DNA from: Roseibium sp. MMSF_3412
GTDB lineage: Bacteria; Pseudomonadota; Alphaproteobacteria; Rhizobiales; Stappiaceae
DNA: 64,000 nucleotides
Reading direction: 5' to 3'
NCBI RefSeq assembly: GCF_030733265.1
Contig: NZ_JASHJI010000019.1
Coordinates: 62,001-126,000, forward strand
The notes beneath the pieces are model-generated. The model saw nothing but the letters and a program-made list of their open reading frames with translations, was not told the origin of the DNA and did not search any database. Made by a program: the position numbers and the translations under genes. Positions 17,638 to 25,931 of the stretch are shown one piece after another. Within the stretch, counting starts at the first letter, position 1. Each line of letters opens with the position of its first letter.

Positions 17638-18605
17638 TGCAGCGACCTCCCCCGTGTCCGGATCTGGTCGAGCCAGACGGCCGCGATCAGGACGGCACCG
17701 ATCGCCATCTGCTGGTAGTAAGCCTGAACGGCCATGAGGTTGAGCCCGTTCTGCAGGACACCCATGATGAGTGCACCGATCATGGTTCCAAGGATCGAGC
17801 CCCGCCCGCCGAAGAGGTTCGTCCCCCCGATGATCGCGGCGGTGATTGCAAGGAGCTCGTAGTTGAGCCCGGCGGTCGGATCGCCGGTATTGACGCGTGC
17901 CGTGAAGATCAATCCGGCGATGCCGGCCATCAATCCCGAGATCGTATAGAGCAGCATGCGCTGACGCCGGATGTTGATCCCGGTCGCGCGCGCTGAATTT
18001 TCATTGTCGCCGAGCGCCAGAGTGTGATGCCCGAACGGCGTGTGGGCGAGAACGTAGTGTGAGGCCAGAGCGACGAACAAAAGAATGAAGACGGGTGTCG
18101 GTACACCGAAGGGGCGCGCCTGGCCAAGAAACAGAATTTCTTCCGGCAGGCCGTAAATGCCGCGCCCGCTGGAGATAATCAGCGCCAGGCCGCGGGCGAT
18201 GCCAAGCATACCCAGGGTGACGATGAAGGCGGGCACGTGCCCGCGTGTAATGATGAAACCGTTGACCGCACCGGCAGCCGCGCCCGCGCCAAGCGCGCCT
18301 AGAATAGCGAAGTACCAGGGCAGCTCAAGCGTGACGACGAGGGCAGCGCCAGTCACCGACGCCAGCCCCAGAACGGACCCGAGCGAAAGATCGATGCCCG
18401 CCGCACTGATGACGAAGGTTGCCCCGATGGCCAGAATGCCGAAGGTGGCACTGGCGAGAATGATATTGAAGAAGTTGTTCGCGGTCAGAAAGACCCGCAC
18501 CCCGGAGCCGGTCACCGGCGACAGGATCGCCATGACAACAACCAGCACCAGAAGAACCGCGAGCGATTCCGCGCGAACGTGTGTTCTTTCGAGTATTTTC
18601 AGCAT
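17634..18605 (-). CDS. Sugar ABC transporter permease (RbsC/FrcC-like)
   Basis: A 323-residue polytopic inner-membrane protein of the ribose-type permease family, with SAAGIDLSLGSVLGLASV near residue 68 and GGTNLFGGRGSILGT near 265. As the only permease of this importer it probably forms a homodimer. The stop overlaps the ATPase start. A gap of about 97 nt with a long inverted repeat separates it from the upstream binding-protein gene. Confidence 0.88.
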   Translation of the reverse strand: MLKILERTHVRAESLAVLLVLVVVMAILSPVTGSGVRVFLTANNFFNIILASATFGILAIGATFVISAAGIDLSLGSVLGLASVTGAALVVTLELPWYFAILGALGAGAAAGAVNGFIITRGHVPAFIVTLGMLGIARGLALIISSGRGIYGLPEEILFLGQARPFGVPTPVFILLFVALASHYVLAHTPFGHHTLALGDNENSARATGINIRRQRMLLYTISGLMAGIAGLIFTARVNTGDPTAGLNYELLAITAAIIGGTNLFGGRGSILGTMIGALIMGVLQNGLNLMAVQAYYQQMAIGAVLIAAVWLDQIRTRGRSLQ

Positions 18606-18627
18606 TTGCCCACCCGGAAAATGCAGA

Positions 18628-18687
18628 CCGCCGGATCGGCTCCCGGAAGTACAACCGGTTCCGGTTGAACGTCCGTTGATCCGGCGG
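18628..18687 (-). terminator. Intercistronic stem-loop between binding-protein and permease genes
   Basis: CCGCCGGATC (18628-18637) and GATCCGGCGG (18678-18687) are perfect 10-nt inverted repeats around a 40-nt interior that itself contains the pairing segment AACCGGTTCCGGTT. There is no T-run in the transcribed direction, so partial termination or mRNA protection after the binding-protein gene is more likely than full termination. Confidence 0.5.
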
Positions 18688-18702
18688 CCCGCCTTGCTGC
18701 TG

Positions 18703-19650
18703 TTACTTGACGTATTCGAGCATCGGGTCGGAGCCGTTTTCCAGCACCTCCTTGGTCAGCACCATAGTCGGGACATAGACCCAGTCCGGCTGGTCACCGC
18801 CCGCCTTGACCATTTCAACGGCCTGCTTGCCGACAAGGTAGGGCAACTGCGCGACCGATGCGTTCAGGCGGCCGGACTTGATTGACTTCACCGCATCCGA
18901 ATTGCCGTCGACGCCGATGACTGTCACCTGATCGCCCTTTCCGGCTGCATAAACCGTTTCGACCGCGCCAAGGGCCATGCCGTCATTGGCCGCAAAAATG
19001 GCGACGAGTTCCGGATTGGATGTCAGGATGTCATTGGTGATGTTGGCCGCCTTGCCACGGTCCCAGTCCCCCGGGAGAGAGGCGACGATTTCGAGCCCCG
19101 GTGCCAGTTCGGCGAGTTTCTCGGAAAACCCGTTGGCGCGCTTCTGCCCGGTCACGTTGCCGGACAGGCCCTCGATCACCAGAACCGGTCCCTTGGCGTC
19201 CGCACCGACCTGGCTGACGAGCCACTCGGCACCCTGCGCTCCGGCGGCAACATTGTCGGAGCCGATGGAAAACGCGATGTCGACACCGGCATCCGTTGCG
19301 ATCTTGTGATCGAGATTGCCGTCGAGATCGACGACCGGAATGCCCATCTCCGTTGCCCGTTTCAGGCACGGCAGCAGGATGGTCGAGTTGATCGCCGCAG
19401 TGATCATCGCGTCAGGCTGACGCTCCAGCATCGTGTTGCAGACGTTGAGCTGCGGCTCCGCCGCCTGATCGCTCTCGACAGCCTGCAGATAGTATTCCAC
19501 GCCTGCCTCGCCGGCCCCGTCGCGAACGCCGAGTTCCATCGCTCCCCAGAACGGATTTGACAGGGTTTTCATGAGTACGCCGTAAGTTTCGGCCTGTGCT
19601 GGCACGGCCAGCAGCGCCACGAGGGCAGTTACAGTCAATTGCTTGAACAT
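18703..19650 (-). CDS. Sugar ABC transporter substrate-binding protein (D-allose-binding AlsB-like)
   Basis: A 315-residue periplasmic binding protein with a Sec signal peptide (MFKQLTVTALVALLAVPAQA). Stretches such as LMKTLSNPFW at the N-terminus of the mature part, DWDRGKA in the hinge region and AANDGMALGA resemble AlsB, the E. coli D-allose-binding protein. With the 3-epimerase-like gene in the same operon, a ligand such as allose, allulose or another rare hexose is reasonable but unproven. It heads the transport part of the operon, 70 nt after the LacI gene. Confidence 0.87.
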   Translation of the reverse strand: MFKQLTVTALVALLAVPAQAETYGVLMKTLSNPFWGAMELGVRDGAGEAGVEYYLQAVESDQAAEPQLNVCNTMLERQPDAMITAAINSTILLPCLKRATEMGIPVVDLDGNLDHKIATDAGVDIAFSIGSDNVAAGAQGAEWLVSQVGADAKGPVLVIEGLSGNVTGQKRANGFSEKLAELAPGLEIVASLPGDWDRGKAANITNDILTSNPELVAIFAANDGMALGAVETVYAAGKGDQVTVIGVDGNSDAVKSIKSGRLNASVAQLPYLVGKQAVEMVKAGGDQPDWVYVPTMVLTKEVLENGSDPMLEYVK

Positions 19651-19720
19651 TTGCTTTCCTCCACTTTTCGTCTCTGCTGTACCGGCGCTTCTTCGTCACC
19701 TTCAGTTTTCGGACCGGCAC

Positions 19721-20785
19721 TCAGGCACCGGTGCGGCTGCTTGCGCCCGCTGGCTCCGCCAGCGGACCGAGCGACTCCCTTGCCTCGAGCCGGCAATTTA
19801 TGCGGATCGTTTCAGACGGCGTATCGCCGCCCTCGATCCTTGCCAGGAGCCGCTCCCATGCGACCCGGGCGATTTCCTCCGTCGGTTGCACAATGGCGGC
19901 AACCGGCGGGTGAACGTGGGCCATCCAGGCGCTGTCATCGAAGCCCGCCAGGGCCGTATCCTTGCCGATGACATGTCCGCGCTCCTGCAACAGGCCATAG
20001 GCGGCCAGCGTTGCCGTGTTGAACAGGCAGAACACGGCATCGGGAGGCGGGTTCTCGTCGAGATAGGCCGCCAGTGCGGCGCGTGCACCTTCGATGCTGT
20101 CCCCGGTCGGTACGTAGTCGACAAGGACCTTTGCCGCATGAGCGTTGACGGCGGCACGAACCCCGTCCAGCCGCTCGGCGACATTGGCGATGCCGTCTCC
20201 CAGATAGGCCACGACAATGCGGCGATGCCCGGCATCGAACAGCTTTTGCATGAGTGCCGCGCTGGCGGCGGCGTTGTCGACACCGACACCGTCGGTGGCC
20301 GCGTTCTGCTGGATGCGATCCAGAAAGACGAAAGGGGTTTCACTGGCTTCAACGAGTTCTGCTGCCCGGGAATAGAGCGAGGGGATCACGAAGACGCCCG
20401 CCACGCGCCATCCCACCAGTTCGTCGATCTCGCGCGCCTCGATATCCGCGTCTTCGCGGCTTGACGTGGCAACGATTCGGTAGTTCGTGGCCTCTGCGCG
20501 ATGCTCGAGTTTTGCGACCAGTTCGGCGAAAAACGGATTTTCGAAGTCGGGAATGACAAGGCCGATGATGCGGCTCTGACTGCGGCGCAGGTTGGAGGCC
20601 ATGGTGTTGCGGCGGTATCCGAGATCGCGCACTGCCTGCAGCACGGCACGGCCGATCGGGTCGTCCAGCTTGCGGCGGCCGTTGATCACATTGGAAACGC
20701 AACCGGGTGAAACGCCCGCCCGCCGCGCAACATCGCGGATGGACGGCCTCGACCCCCGCTGCTTTTGCGCAGCCTTGTCGGGCAT
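19721..20785 (-). CDS. LacI-family transcriptional regulator
   Basis: A 354-residue regulator with an N-terminal helix-turn-helix (SIRDVARRAGVSPGCVSNVI, about 14-33) and a sugar-binding-protein-like effector domain. ATG 20785 is chosen because AAGGAGGAG lies 8 nt upstream; a TTG two codons earlier is less likely. It precedes the AlsB-like importer operon and is divergent from the 2-hydroxyacid dehydrogenase gene. Two CG-centred palindromes at 20817-20826 and 20834-20843 are candidate operators. The effector is probably the imported sugar or its phosphate (inference). Confidence 0.88.
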   Translation of the reverse strand: MPDKAAQKQRGSRPSIRDVARRAGVSPGCVSNVINGRRKLDDPIGRAVLQAVRDLGYRRNTMASNLRRSQSRIIGLVIPDFENPFFAELVAKLEHRAEATNYRIVATSSREDADIEAREIDELVGWRVAGVFVIPSLYSRAAELVEASETPFVFLDRIQQNAATDGVGVDNAAASAALMQKLFDAGHRRIVVAYLGDGIANVAERLDGVRAAVNAHAAKVLVDYVPTGDSIEGARAALAAYLDENPPPDAVFCLFNTATLAAYGLLQERGHVIGKDTALAGFDDSAWMAHVHPPVAAIVQPTEEIARVAWERLLARIEGGDTPSETIRINCRLEARESLGPLAEPAGASSRTGA

Positions 20786-20814
20786 CGACAAACTCCTCCT
20801 TGCACCAATGCTAG

Positions 20815-20845
20815 AAAAAACGTTTTATGTTGTAAATCGTTTTTT
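20815..20845. promoter_or_regulatory. Tandem CG-centred LacI-type operators in the divergent promoter
   Basis: AAAACGTTTT (20817-20826) is a perfect palindrome with the central CG step typical of LacI/PurR-family sites; AAATCGTTTT (20834-20843) has the same centre with one mismatched pair. The centres are 17 nt apart. They lie between the LacI start (20785) and the 2-hydroxyacid dehydrogenase start (20860), whose GGGAG ribosome-binding site begins at 20846. Confidence 0.45.
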
Positions 20846-20859
20846 GGGAGAAACGAAAC

Positions 20860-21873
20860 ATGCGTGTCCTTTACGATCCCGACCCGCGCCAGACGGAGGA
20901 GATCTTCAGTGCCGACGACCGGGAGAGGTTCTTTTCCGAGTTCGACGTGATCGAGATAGATCCTGCCGAGCGGGAGGCGGCCTACGCGCGCCATCTGCCG
21001 GAGGCCGACATCGTCATCAGTCAGCAGGCGATGGAAGCGGACAGGCTGCAGCGTGCGGCAAAGCTCAAGGCGCTGATCAATGTCGAAACGAACTTCCTCC
21101 CGAATGTGGACTATGACGCCTGCCTGCGGCGGGGGGTGCACGTGCTGACACCGGCCTCGGTGTTTGCTCTGCCCGTTGCCGAGATGGGTCTCTGCATGGC
21201 GCTGTCGCTGGCGCGGGGTGTTCACTCCAGCCACAGCGACTTTCTCTCGGCAAACGAAAAATACGGACTTGAAGGCAACATGGACGCCGAGTTGCTGACC
21301 GGCAGCAGGATCGGCTTCGTCGGATTCGGAGATCTCGGGCGTGCCCTTCACAAGCTGCTTGCTCCTTTCCAGGCGAAGGTTGCCGCGTTCGATCCGTGGC
21401 TGCCCGACAATCACCTGCGCCGCCTGGGTGTCGAACCTTCCTCGCTGGACGACCTTTTGCGGCAAAGCCGCGTGGTGTTCGTTGTCGCCTCCATCACGAC
21501 CGAGAATGCGCATCTGCTGGATGCTGAAAAACTGTCATTGATGCAGGACCAGGCGATGCTGGTTCTCCTGAGCCGGGCGGCAATTGCAGATTTCGACGCA
21601 CTCGCAAACGAGGCAGCCCAGGGCCGTCTGCGCATCGCGACGGACGTGTTCCCGGAGGAACCGGTCGCAGCCGACGATCCGATCCGGAAGGTTCCGGGCA
21701 TTCTGTTCTCAGCCCATCGCGCGGGTGCCCTGACCTCCGCCCTCCAGCAGATCGGCGCGCTTGTTCTGGAAGATATGAGCCAGATCGCCAAGGGCCTTCC
21801 ACCCGTTGCCTGCCGGCGCGCGGAGCCGGAAACCGTCGGACGGCTGCGAAGCAAACCGATCGAAACAACCTGA
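20860..21873 (+). CDS. D-isomer-specific 2-hydroxyacid dehydrogenase family protein
   Basis: A 337-residue dehydrogenase of the phosphoglycerate/formate dehydrogenase family. The Rossmann fingerprint GFVGFGDLG lies near residue 150. The catalytic Arg is in LLSRAA, the Glu in DVFPEEP and the His in SAHRAGA. It would reduce a 2-keto acid or oxidise a D-2-hydroxy acid with NAD(P). GGGAG stands 9 nt before the ATG. It is divergent from the LacI gene and shares the putative operators with it. Its partner downstream is a racemase-fold protein without catalytic cysteines. Confidence 0.85.
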   Translation: MRVLYDPDPRQTEEIFSADDRERFFSEFDVIEIDPAEREAAYARHLPEADIVISQQAMEADRLQRAAKLKALINVETNFLPNVDYDACLRRGVHVLTPASVFALPVAEMGLCMALSLARGVHSSHSDFLSANEKYGLEGNMDAELLTGSRIGFVGFGDLGRALHKLLAPFQAKVAAFDPWLPDNHLRRLGVEPSSLDDLLRQSRVVFVVASITTENAHLLDAEKLSLMQDQAMLVLLSRAAIADFDALANEAAQGRLRIATDVFPEEPVAADDPIRKVPGILFSAHRAGALTSALQQIGALVLEDMSQIAKGLPPVACRRAEPETVGRLRSKPIETT

Positions 21874-21938
21874 CTTGCGATTGTGACGCGCTTCGATAAG
21901 GTTCTGCAACCGGACACAATCAGATCGAGAGGCATCTC

Positions 21939-22601
21939 TTGCACATAGGCTTGATCGGCGGCATCGGCTCGGCCGCCACCGACTTCTATTACCGCCGGCT
22001 GATCAGCCTGGCCGCAGAGAAGCGCCGCGACCTGGACCTGACCATCGCGCATGCCGACGCACCAACCCTGCTTGCCAATCTCACGGCGGATAACGGTGCT
22101 GCGCAGTGTGAGATCTATCTGCGCCTGACGGAGCGCCTGAAGGCCGCCGGTGCCGAAAAAGTTGCGGTCACCTCCATTGCGGGACACTTCTGCATCGACG
22201 CGTTTGCGGAGATATCGCCGTTGCCGATCCTCGATCTCACCACAAGCCTTGCGGTCTGGTTACGGGACAAGGGAATGACCCGTGTGGGAATCCTGGGAAC
22301 CGAAACCGTCATGCGTTCCGGCATGTACGGAAAACTTGCGCCCGTTGACGTCCTGGCCCCCGCGGGCGATGACCTGAAACAGGTCCACGAGGCCTATGTG
22401 GCGCTGGTGCAGTCGGATGTGCCGAGCCGGGACCTGAAAGACGTCTTCGTTCGCACCGGGCGCGCGCTTGTCGAACGGGGTGCGGAAGCCGTGCTGCTAG
22501 GAGGCACCGATCTGAACGCGGTTTTCACAGCCAAGGAGACGGCGTTTCCGGTGATCGATTGCGCCGGCATACACGCAGAAGACATCGCGCGGTTCATTTG
22601 A
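21939..22601 (+). CDS. Aspartate/glutamate racemase-fold protein lacking both catalytic cysteines
   Basis: A 220-residue protein of the Asp/Glu racemase fold (IGLIGGIGSAAT at the N-terminus). The start is TTG 21939, chosen because GAGAGG lies 6 nt upstream and the IGLIGG strand must be at the N-terminus. In active racemases the two bases are Cys in CNTAH- and GCTE-like motifs. Here the first is TSIAGH (Ser/Ile region, no Cys) and the second is GGTD (Gly in place of Cys). The fold is intact but classical two-cysteine racemisation looks impossible. It may act as a lyase, an isomerase using other residues, or a binding protein. It is probably co-transcribed with the 2-hydroxyacid dehydrogenase. 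Confidence 0.78.
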   Translation: MHIGLIGGIGSAATDFYYRRLISLAAEKRRDLDLTIAHADAPTLLANLTADNGAAQCEIYLRLTERLKAAGAEKVAVTSIAGHFCIDAFAEISPLPILDLTTSLAVWLRDKGMTRVGILGTETVMRSGMYGKLAPVDVLAPAGDDLKQVHEAYVALVQSDVPSRDLKDVFVRTGRALVERGAEAVLLGGTDLNAVFTAKETAFPVIDCAGIHAEDIARFI

Positions 22602-22755
22602 AAGGGCCCGATGCAGGCAACAGCGGCGTTGAAAATTCACGCTCTCCTGTGACGATATTGATGCCTGGTGACCGGCGAAAGCCGTTGCATCGAAGCAGCG
22701 GATAGGCGATTTTTAAAGATATCGTTGGGGCAGGCACCTGTCAGAGGAGACACAG

Positions 22756-23649
22756 ATGATCAGGTCCAATTATCCTGTCGACATGGCGGTCGTACCGGAG
22801 GTGAAGGCGTTCTTCGATCCGGCGACAAACACGATCAGCTACGTGGTCAGGGATCCGTCCTCAAAGGCCTGCGCCGTCGTCGACAGCGTCATGGATATCG
22901 ATATCGCGGCCGGCCGCATCACCTATGACAACGCAAACGAGATCATCGCCTATATCGAGGAAAACGGGCTTGAGCTCGAATGGCTGATCGAAACACATGT
23001 CCACGCCGACCATCTCTCCGGAGCGCCCTACATCCAGCAGAAACTTGGCGGCAAACTGGGTATCGGCGACCAGATCACCGTCATCCAGGAAACCTTCGGC
23101 AAGGTTTTCAATGAAGGCACGGAATTCCAGCGTGACGGCAGCCAGTTCGACCGGCTGTTTCAGGATGGCGACACCTACCGGATCGGAGAGATGACCGCCT
23201 TTGCCATGGCCACACCCGGCCACACGCCGGCCTGCATGGTGCACGTGATGGGCAACGCCGCCTTTGCCGGCGACACGCTGTTCATGCCCGACGGCGGGTC
23301 GGCGCGTGCGGATTTCCCCGGCGGCGACGCGGCGATGCTTTACGATTCGATCCAGAAGGTGCTCGCCCTGCCGGAGGACATGCGCCTGTTCATGTGCCAC
23401 GACTACGGCCCGAACGGGCGGGACATTCAGTGGGAGACCACAGTCGGCGACGAAAAGGAACACAACATCCATGTCGGCGGCGGCAAGACCCGGGAAGAGT
23501 TCGTGAAGTTCCGCACCGAACGCGATGCCCAGCTCTCCATGCCCAAGCTCATCATTCCGTCCATCCAGGTCAACATGCGTGCCGGCAAGCTGCCACCTGC
23601 CGATGACAGCGGAAAGACCTTCCTGAAAGTGCCTGTGAACGAGCTGTAA
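22756..23649 (+). CDS. MBL-fold metallo-hydrolase (persulfide dioxygenase/Blh-like)
   Basis: A 297-residue metallo-beta-lactamase-fold protein. The metal-binding ETHVHADHLSG motif is near residue 78, followed by TPGHTPA, FAGDTLFMPD and FMCHDYG, the usual His/Asp ligand series of ETHE1-like persulfide dioxygenases and Blh proteins. It probably acts in sulfide/persulfide oxidation in the cytoplasm. AGAGGAG precedes the ATG. It stands alone: a 154-nt gap separates it from the racemase-fold gene and a bidirectional hairpin follows. No sulfide:quinone reductase or rhodanese is adjacent. Confidence 0.82.
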   Translation: MIRSNYPVDMAVVPEVKAFFDPATNTISYVVRDPSSKACAVVDSVMDIDIAAGRITYDNANEIIAYIEENGLELEWLIETHVHADHLSGAPYIQQKLGGKLGIGDQITVIQETFGKVFNEGTEFQRDGSQFDRLFQDGDTYRIGEMTAFAMATPGHTPACMVHVMGNAAFAGDTLFMPDGGSARADFPGGDAAMLYDSIQKVLALPEDMRLFMCHDYGPNGRDIQWETTVGDEKEHNIHVGGGKTREEFVKFRTERDAQLSMPKLIIPSIQVNMRAGKLPPADDSGKTFLKVPVNEL

Positions 23650-23659
23650 AGATGTTCGA

Positions 23660-23684
23660 TACCCGCCGCTTGTCGCGGCGGGTA
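23660..23684. terminator. Bidirectional stem-loop terminator between convergent genes
   Basis: TACCCGCCGC (23660-23669) and GCGGCGGGTA (23675-23684) form a perfect 10-bp stem with a 5-nt loop, midway between the stops of the metallo-hydrolase and the convergent binding-protein gene. There is no long T-run on either side. Confidence 0.6.
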
Positions 23685-23700
23685 CCGGCATTGGGTCTGG

Positions 23701-24957
23701 TTACTTCTTCAACGACGCGATGAACGCATCGACATCACCGAGGGAGAGATATTCGACTTCCTCGGTGCCGCTGTCGGTGAATTTCCAGACAACGGCGGGT
23801 GCAGAGACGTCGCCGTTCGCATCGAAACGCACATCACCTGTCGCGCCCTGATACTTGACCGTACCGCCCCCGGCGAGCGTTTCCTTGGCGGCTGTGAAGC
23901 CGGCAACATCCGCCGTGATCGGCGTACCGTTCGGGTCTGTCACCTTTGCAACTGCAGCCGCGATGTCGGCACCGGACGCATCCTTGCCTGCCGCTTCCAT
24001 GGCCAGGAGGGCCAGCATTGCAGCGTCAAAGCTGTTGGCAAGACCGGGTCCGTTCGGCTCGGAACCGAATTTCTCGACATAGGCCGCCTTGAAAGCGTCC
24101 GCACTGGCGACACGCGGCGAAGCAGTGTCGGTGCCGAGCGCGTTGCCGAGATATTGCAGGCCGACATTGTCCCGGAACTCGTCGGACTTGAGCGAATTCG
24201 CCAGGATCATGTCCTGGGTTCCGCCGAGGGACAGCCACTCGCGAACCGCAGAGGTGCCTTCATTCGGGTAAAGCGCAAGATAGAGCGCTTCGGGCTGACC
24301 GCCGATTGCCTCGGTCACCTCGGCACGGTAGGAGGGCTGTGCGTCATTGATGGCGACAGACGACGTCACCTCGATGCCCGCAGCGGCAAAGTCGGCCGCG
24401 ATCAGGCGCGCCATGTCCTGGCCCCAGTCGTCGTTCTTGTAGAGAACGGCGATCTTCTTGTAGCCCTTGTCGGCGGCCACTTTCGCAGCCATCGCGGACT
24501 GCACCGCCGTCGTTGCGAAGGTCCTGAACCAGAGACCGTTGGTCTTGCCTTCCTCGGAGAGCTTGGTAAACGCCGTCGAAGAGGAACAGCAGGACATTTG
24601 CATGACGCCGCCCGGGACAGTGACGGAGGTCAGGATAGGCATCGAAACACCCGAGGAAACCGCACCGAGAAGGACGTTGACGCCTTCCAGATCGACCAAT
24701 GCCTTGGCGGCATCGACACCGACCTTGGGATCGACCTGGGTGTCGCGCAGAACCATTTCGATCTGACATCCCGCAGCACCGCCGGCTTCGTTGACCTGGT
24801 CGACGGCGAACTGTGCCACTTCGGCAATCGGCCGGCCCCAGTCGACCGATGTCGGCAAGGTCGCGCCGATCTTGGTCGTGCAGTCCTGTGCGTGCGCTCC
24901 GGTACCCAGAGCCGACACTCCGGCCGCGAAGGCCGCAATCGTAAGTAACGTTCTCAT
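23701..24957 (-). CDS. Branched-chain-amino-acid-type ABC transporter substrate-binding protein (LivJ-like)
   Basis: A 418-residue periplasmic binding protein with a signal peptide ending in GAHA-QD. The two-lobed Leu/Ile/Val-binding fold shows KIGATLPTSVDWG at the start of lobe 1, LLGAVSSGVSMPI in the ligand region and VLYKNDDWGQ at the start of lobe 2. A Cys pair in MSCCSSS is unusual. It is the last gene of the transporter operon, after the permeases and ATPases. The ligand is unknown; the neighbouring aldo/keto reductases and Rid-domain protein hint at a nitrogenous or carbonyl compound (inference). Confidence 0.88.
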   Translation of the reverse strand: MRTLLTIAAFAAGVSALGTGAHAQDCTTKIGATLPTSVDWGRPIAEVAQFAVDQVNEAGGAAGCQIEMVLRDTQVDPKVGVDAAKALVDLEGVNVLLGAVSSGVSMPILTSVTVPGGVMQMSCCSSSTAFTKLSEEGKTNGLWFRTFATTAVQSAMAAKVAADKGYKKIAVLYKNDDWGQDMARLIAADFAAAGIEVTSSVAINDAQPSYRAEVTEAIGGQPEALYLALYPNEGTSAVREWLSLGGTQDMILANSLKSDEFRDNVGLQYLGNALGTDTASPRVASADAFKAAYVEKFGSEPNGPGLANSFDAAMLALLAMEAAGKDASGADIAAAVAKVTDPNGTPITADVAGFTAAKETLAGGGTVKYQGATGDVRFDANGDVSAPAVVWKFTDSGTEEVEYLSLGDVDAFIASLKK

Positions 24958-25931
24958 GTGAACCCCTCTGCTTGTGTTTTCTCCCGGCTCCGGCCGGGTT
25001 GGGAAACAATCAGCCGCTCGGGGAACAGGCCCTGAGGCCTCCAGAGCAGCATGCCGACAATCACCATGCCAATCAGCACGAACTGGATCGACCCGGTGTA
25101 GAGTTGTGCTTCGACAGGCGCGAAGCGGGAGAGCGCCCAGCCGGAAAAGGTCCAGGCTCCCCAGATCAGGAAAGCGCCGGCAAGCGCTCCCTTCGCATTT
25201 CCGGCGCCGCCGACGATCAGCATGGCCCAGATCTGGAACGTTAGGATGGGCAGAACGTCCTGCGGGCTGACAAACGCATAAAATGTGCCATAGAGGCCAC
25301 CGGCCAGGCCAATGATAACCGAACCGGTCACGAAGGAAATCAACCGGACCCTGTCGGGCGACTTGCCCAGGGATCTTGCCGCGGTTTCATCTTCCCGGAT
25401 CGCGCGCAGCAAACGGCCGAACGGGGAGACGGTCAACCGTTCGAGGAAAATGTAGACCGCGCACAAAATGACGAGAACCGCGATCAGGAAGACCAGATTA
25501 TAGGTGAAGCCGTCCCCGAGCATCTGTCTGAACGGCCGTTCGAAGCCACGAATTCCCTGCGCGCCCCCGGTGATGGTGGTCGCGTTGCGCATCACGTTTT
25601 CAAAGGCGACTGCTACGCCGAATGTGGCGATCGCCAGATAGTCGTGGCGCAGCCGCAAGGTGAGCCTGCCCACCGCCCAGGCCAGAATTCCGGCGGCGGC
25701 CATGCCCCCCAGAAGTGCCAGCGGATAGAACAGCTCGAACCCGCCCAGCTGACTTTCCTGTGGTGCGCCGCCCAGGATGAGCGTGCCGTAGGCGCCGGCC
25801 CCGAAGGACGCGACGACACCGCCATTGAAGAGACCGGTATTGCCCCATTGCAGGTTCAGGCCGAGCACGGCGATGCCCAGAATGGCGGCGACCGTGGTGA
25901 AAAACACCAGATAGGAGATGACGCCGATCAT
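24954..25931 (-). CDS. Branched-chain-amino-acid-type ABC transporter permease (LivM-like)
   Basis: A 325-residue inner-membrane permease with about 8-10 hydrophobic segments. GLNLQWGNTGLFNGG near residue 24 and the cytoplasmic coupling stretch LLRAIREDETAARSLG near 174 are hallmarks of LivM. It overlaps the LivH-like gene upstream and the binding-protein gene downstream by 4 nt each, so all components are translationally coupled. Confidence 0.9.
   Translation of the reverse strand: MIGVISYLVFFTTVAAILGIAVLGLNLQWGNTGLFNGGVVASFGAGAYGTLILGGAPQESQLGGFELFYPLALLGGMAAAGILAWAVGRLTLRLRHDYLAIATFGVAVAFENVMRNATTITGGAQGIRGFERPFRQMLGDGFTYNLVFLIAVLVILCAVYIFLERLTVSPFGRLLRAIREDETAARSLGKSPDRVRLISFVTGSVIIGLAGGLYGTFYAFVSPQDVLPILTFQIWAMLIVGGAGNAKGALAGAFLIWGAWTFSGWALSRFAPVEAQLYTGSIQFVLIGMVIVGMLLWRPQGLFPERLIVSQPGRSREKTQAEGFT

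Noticed and set aside
16276..17718. A 480-codon plus-strand open frame across the epimerase and importer ATPase genes
   Set aside because: It is antisense to two genes with clear catalytic motifs, and its translation has the Arg/His-rich composition of a shadow frame with no recognisable domain.
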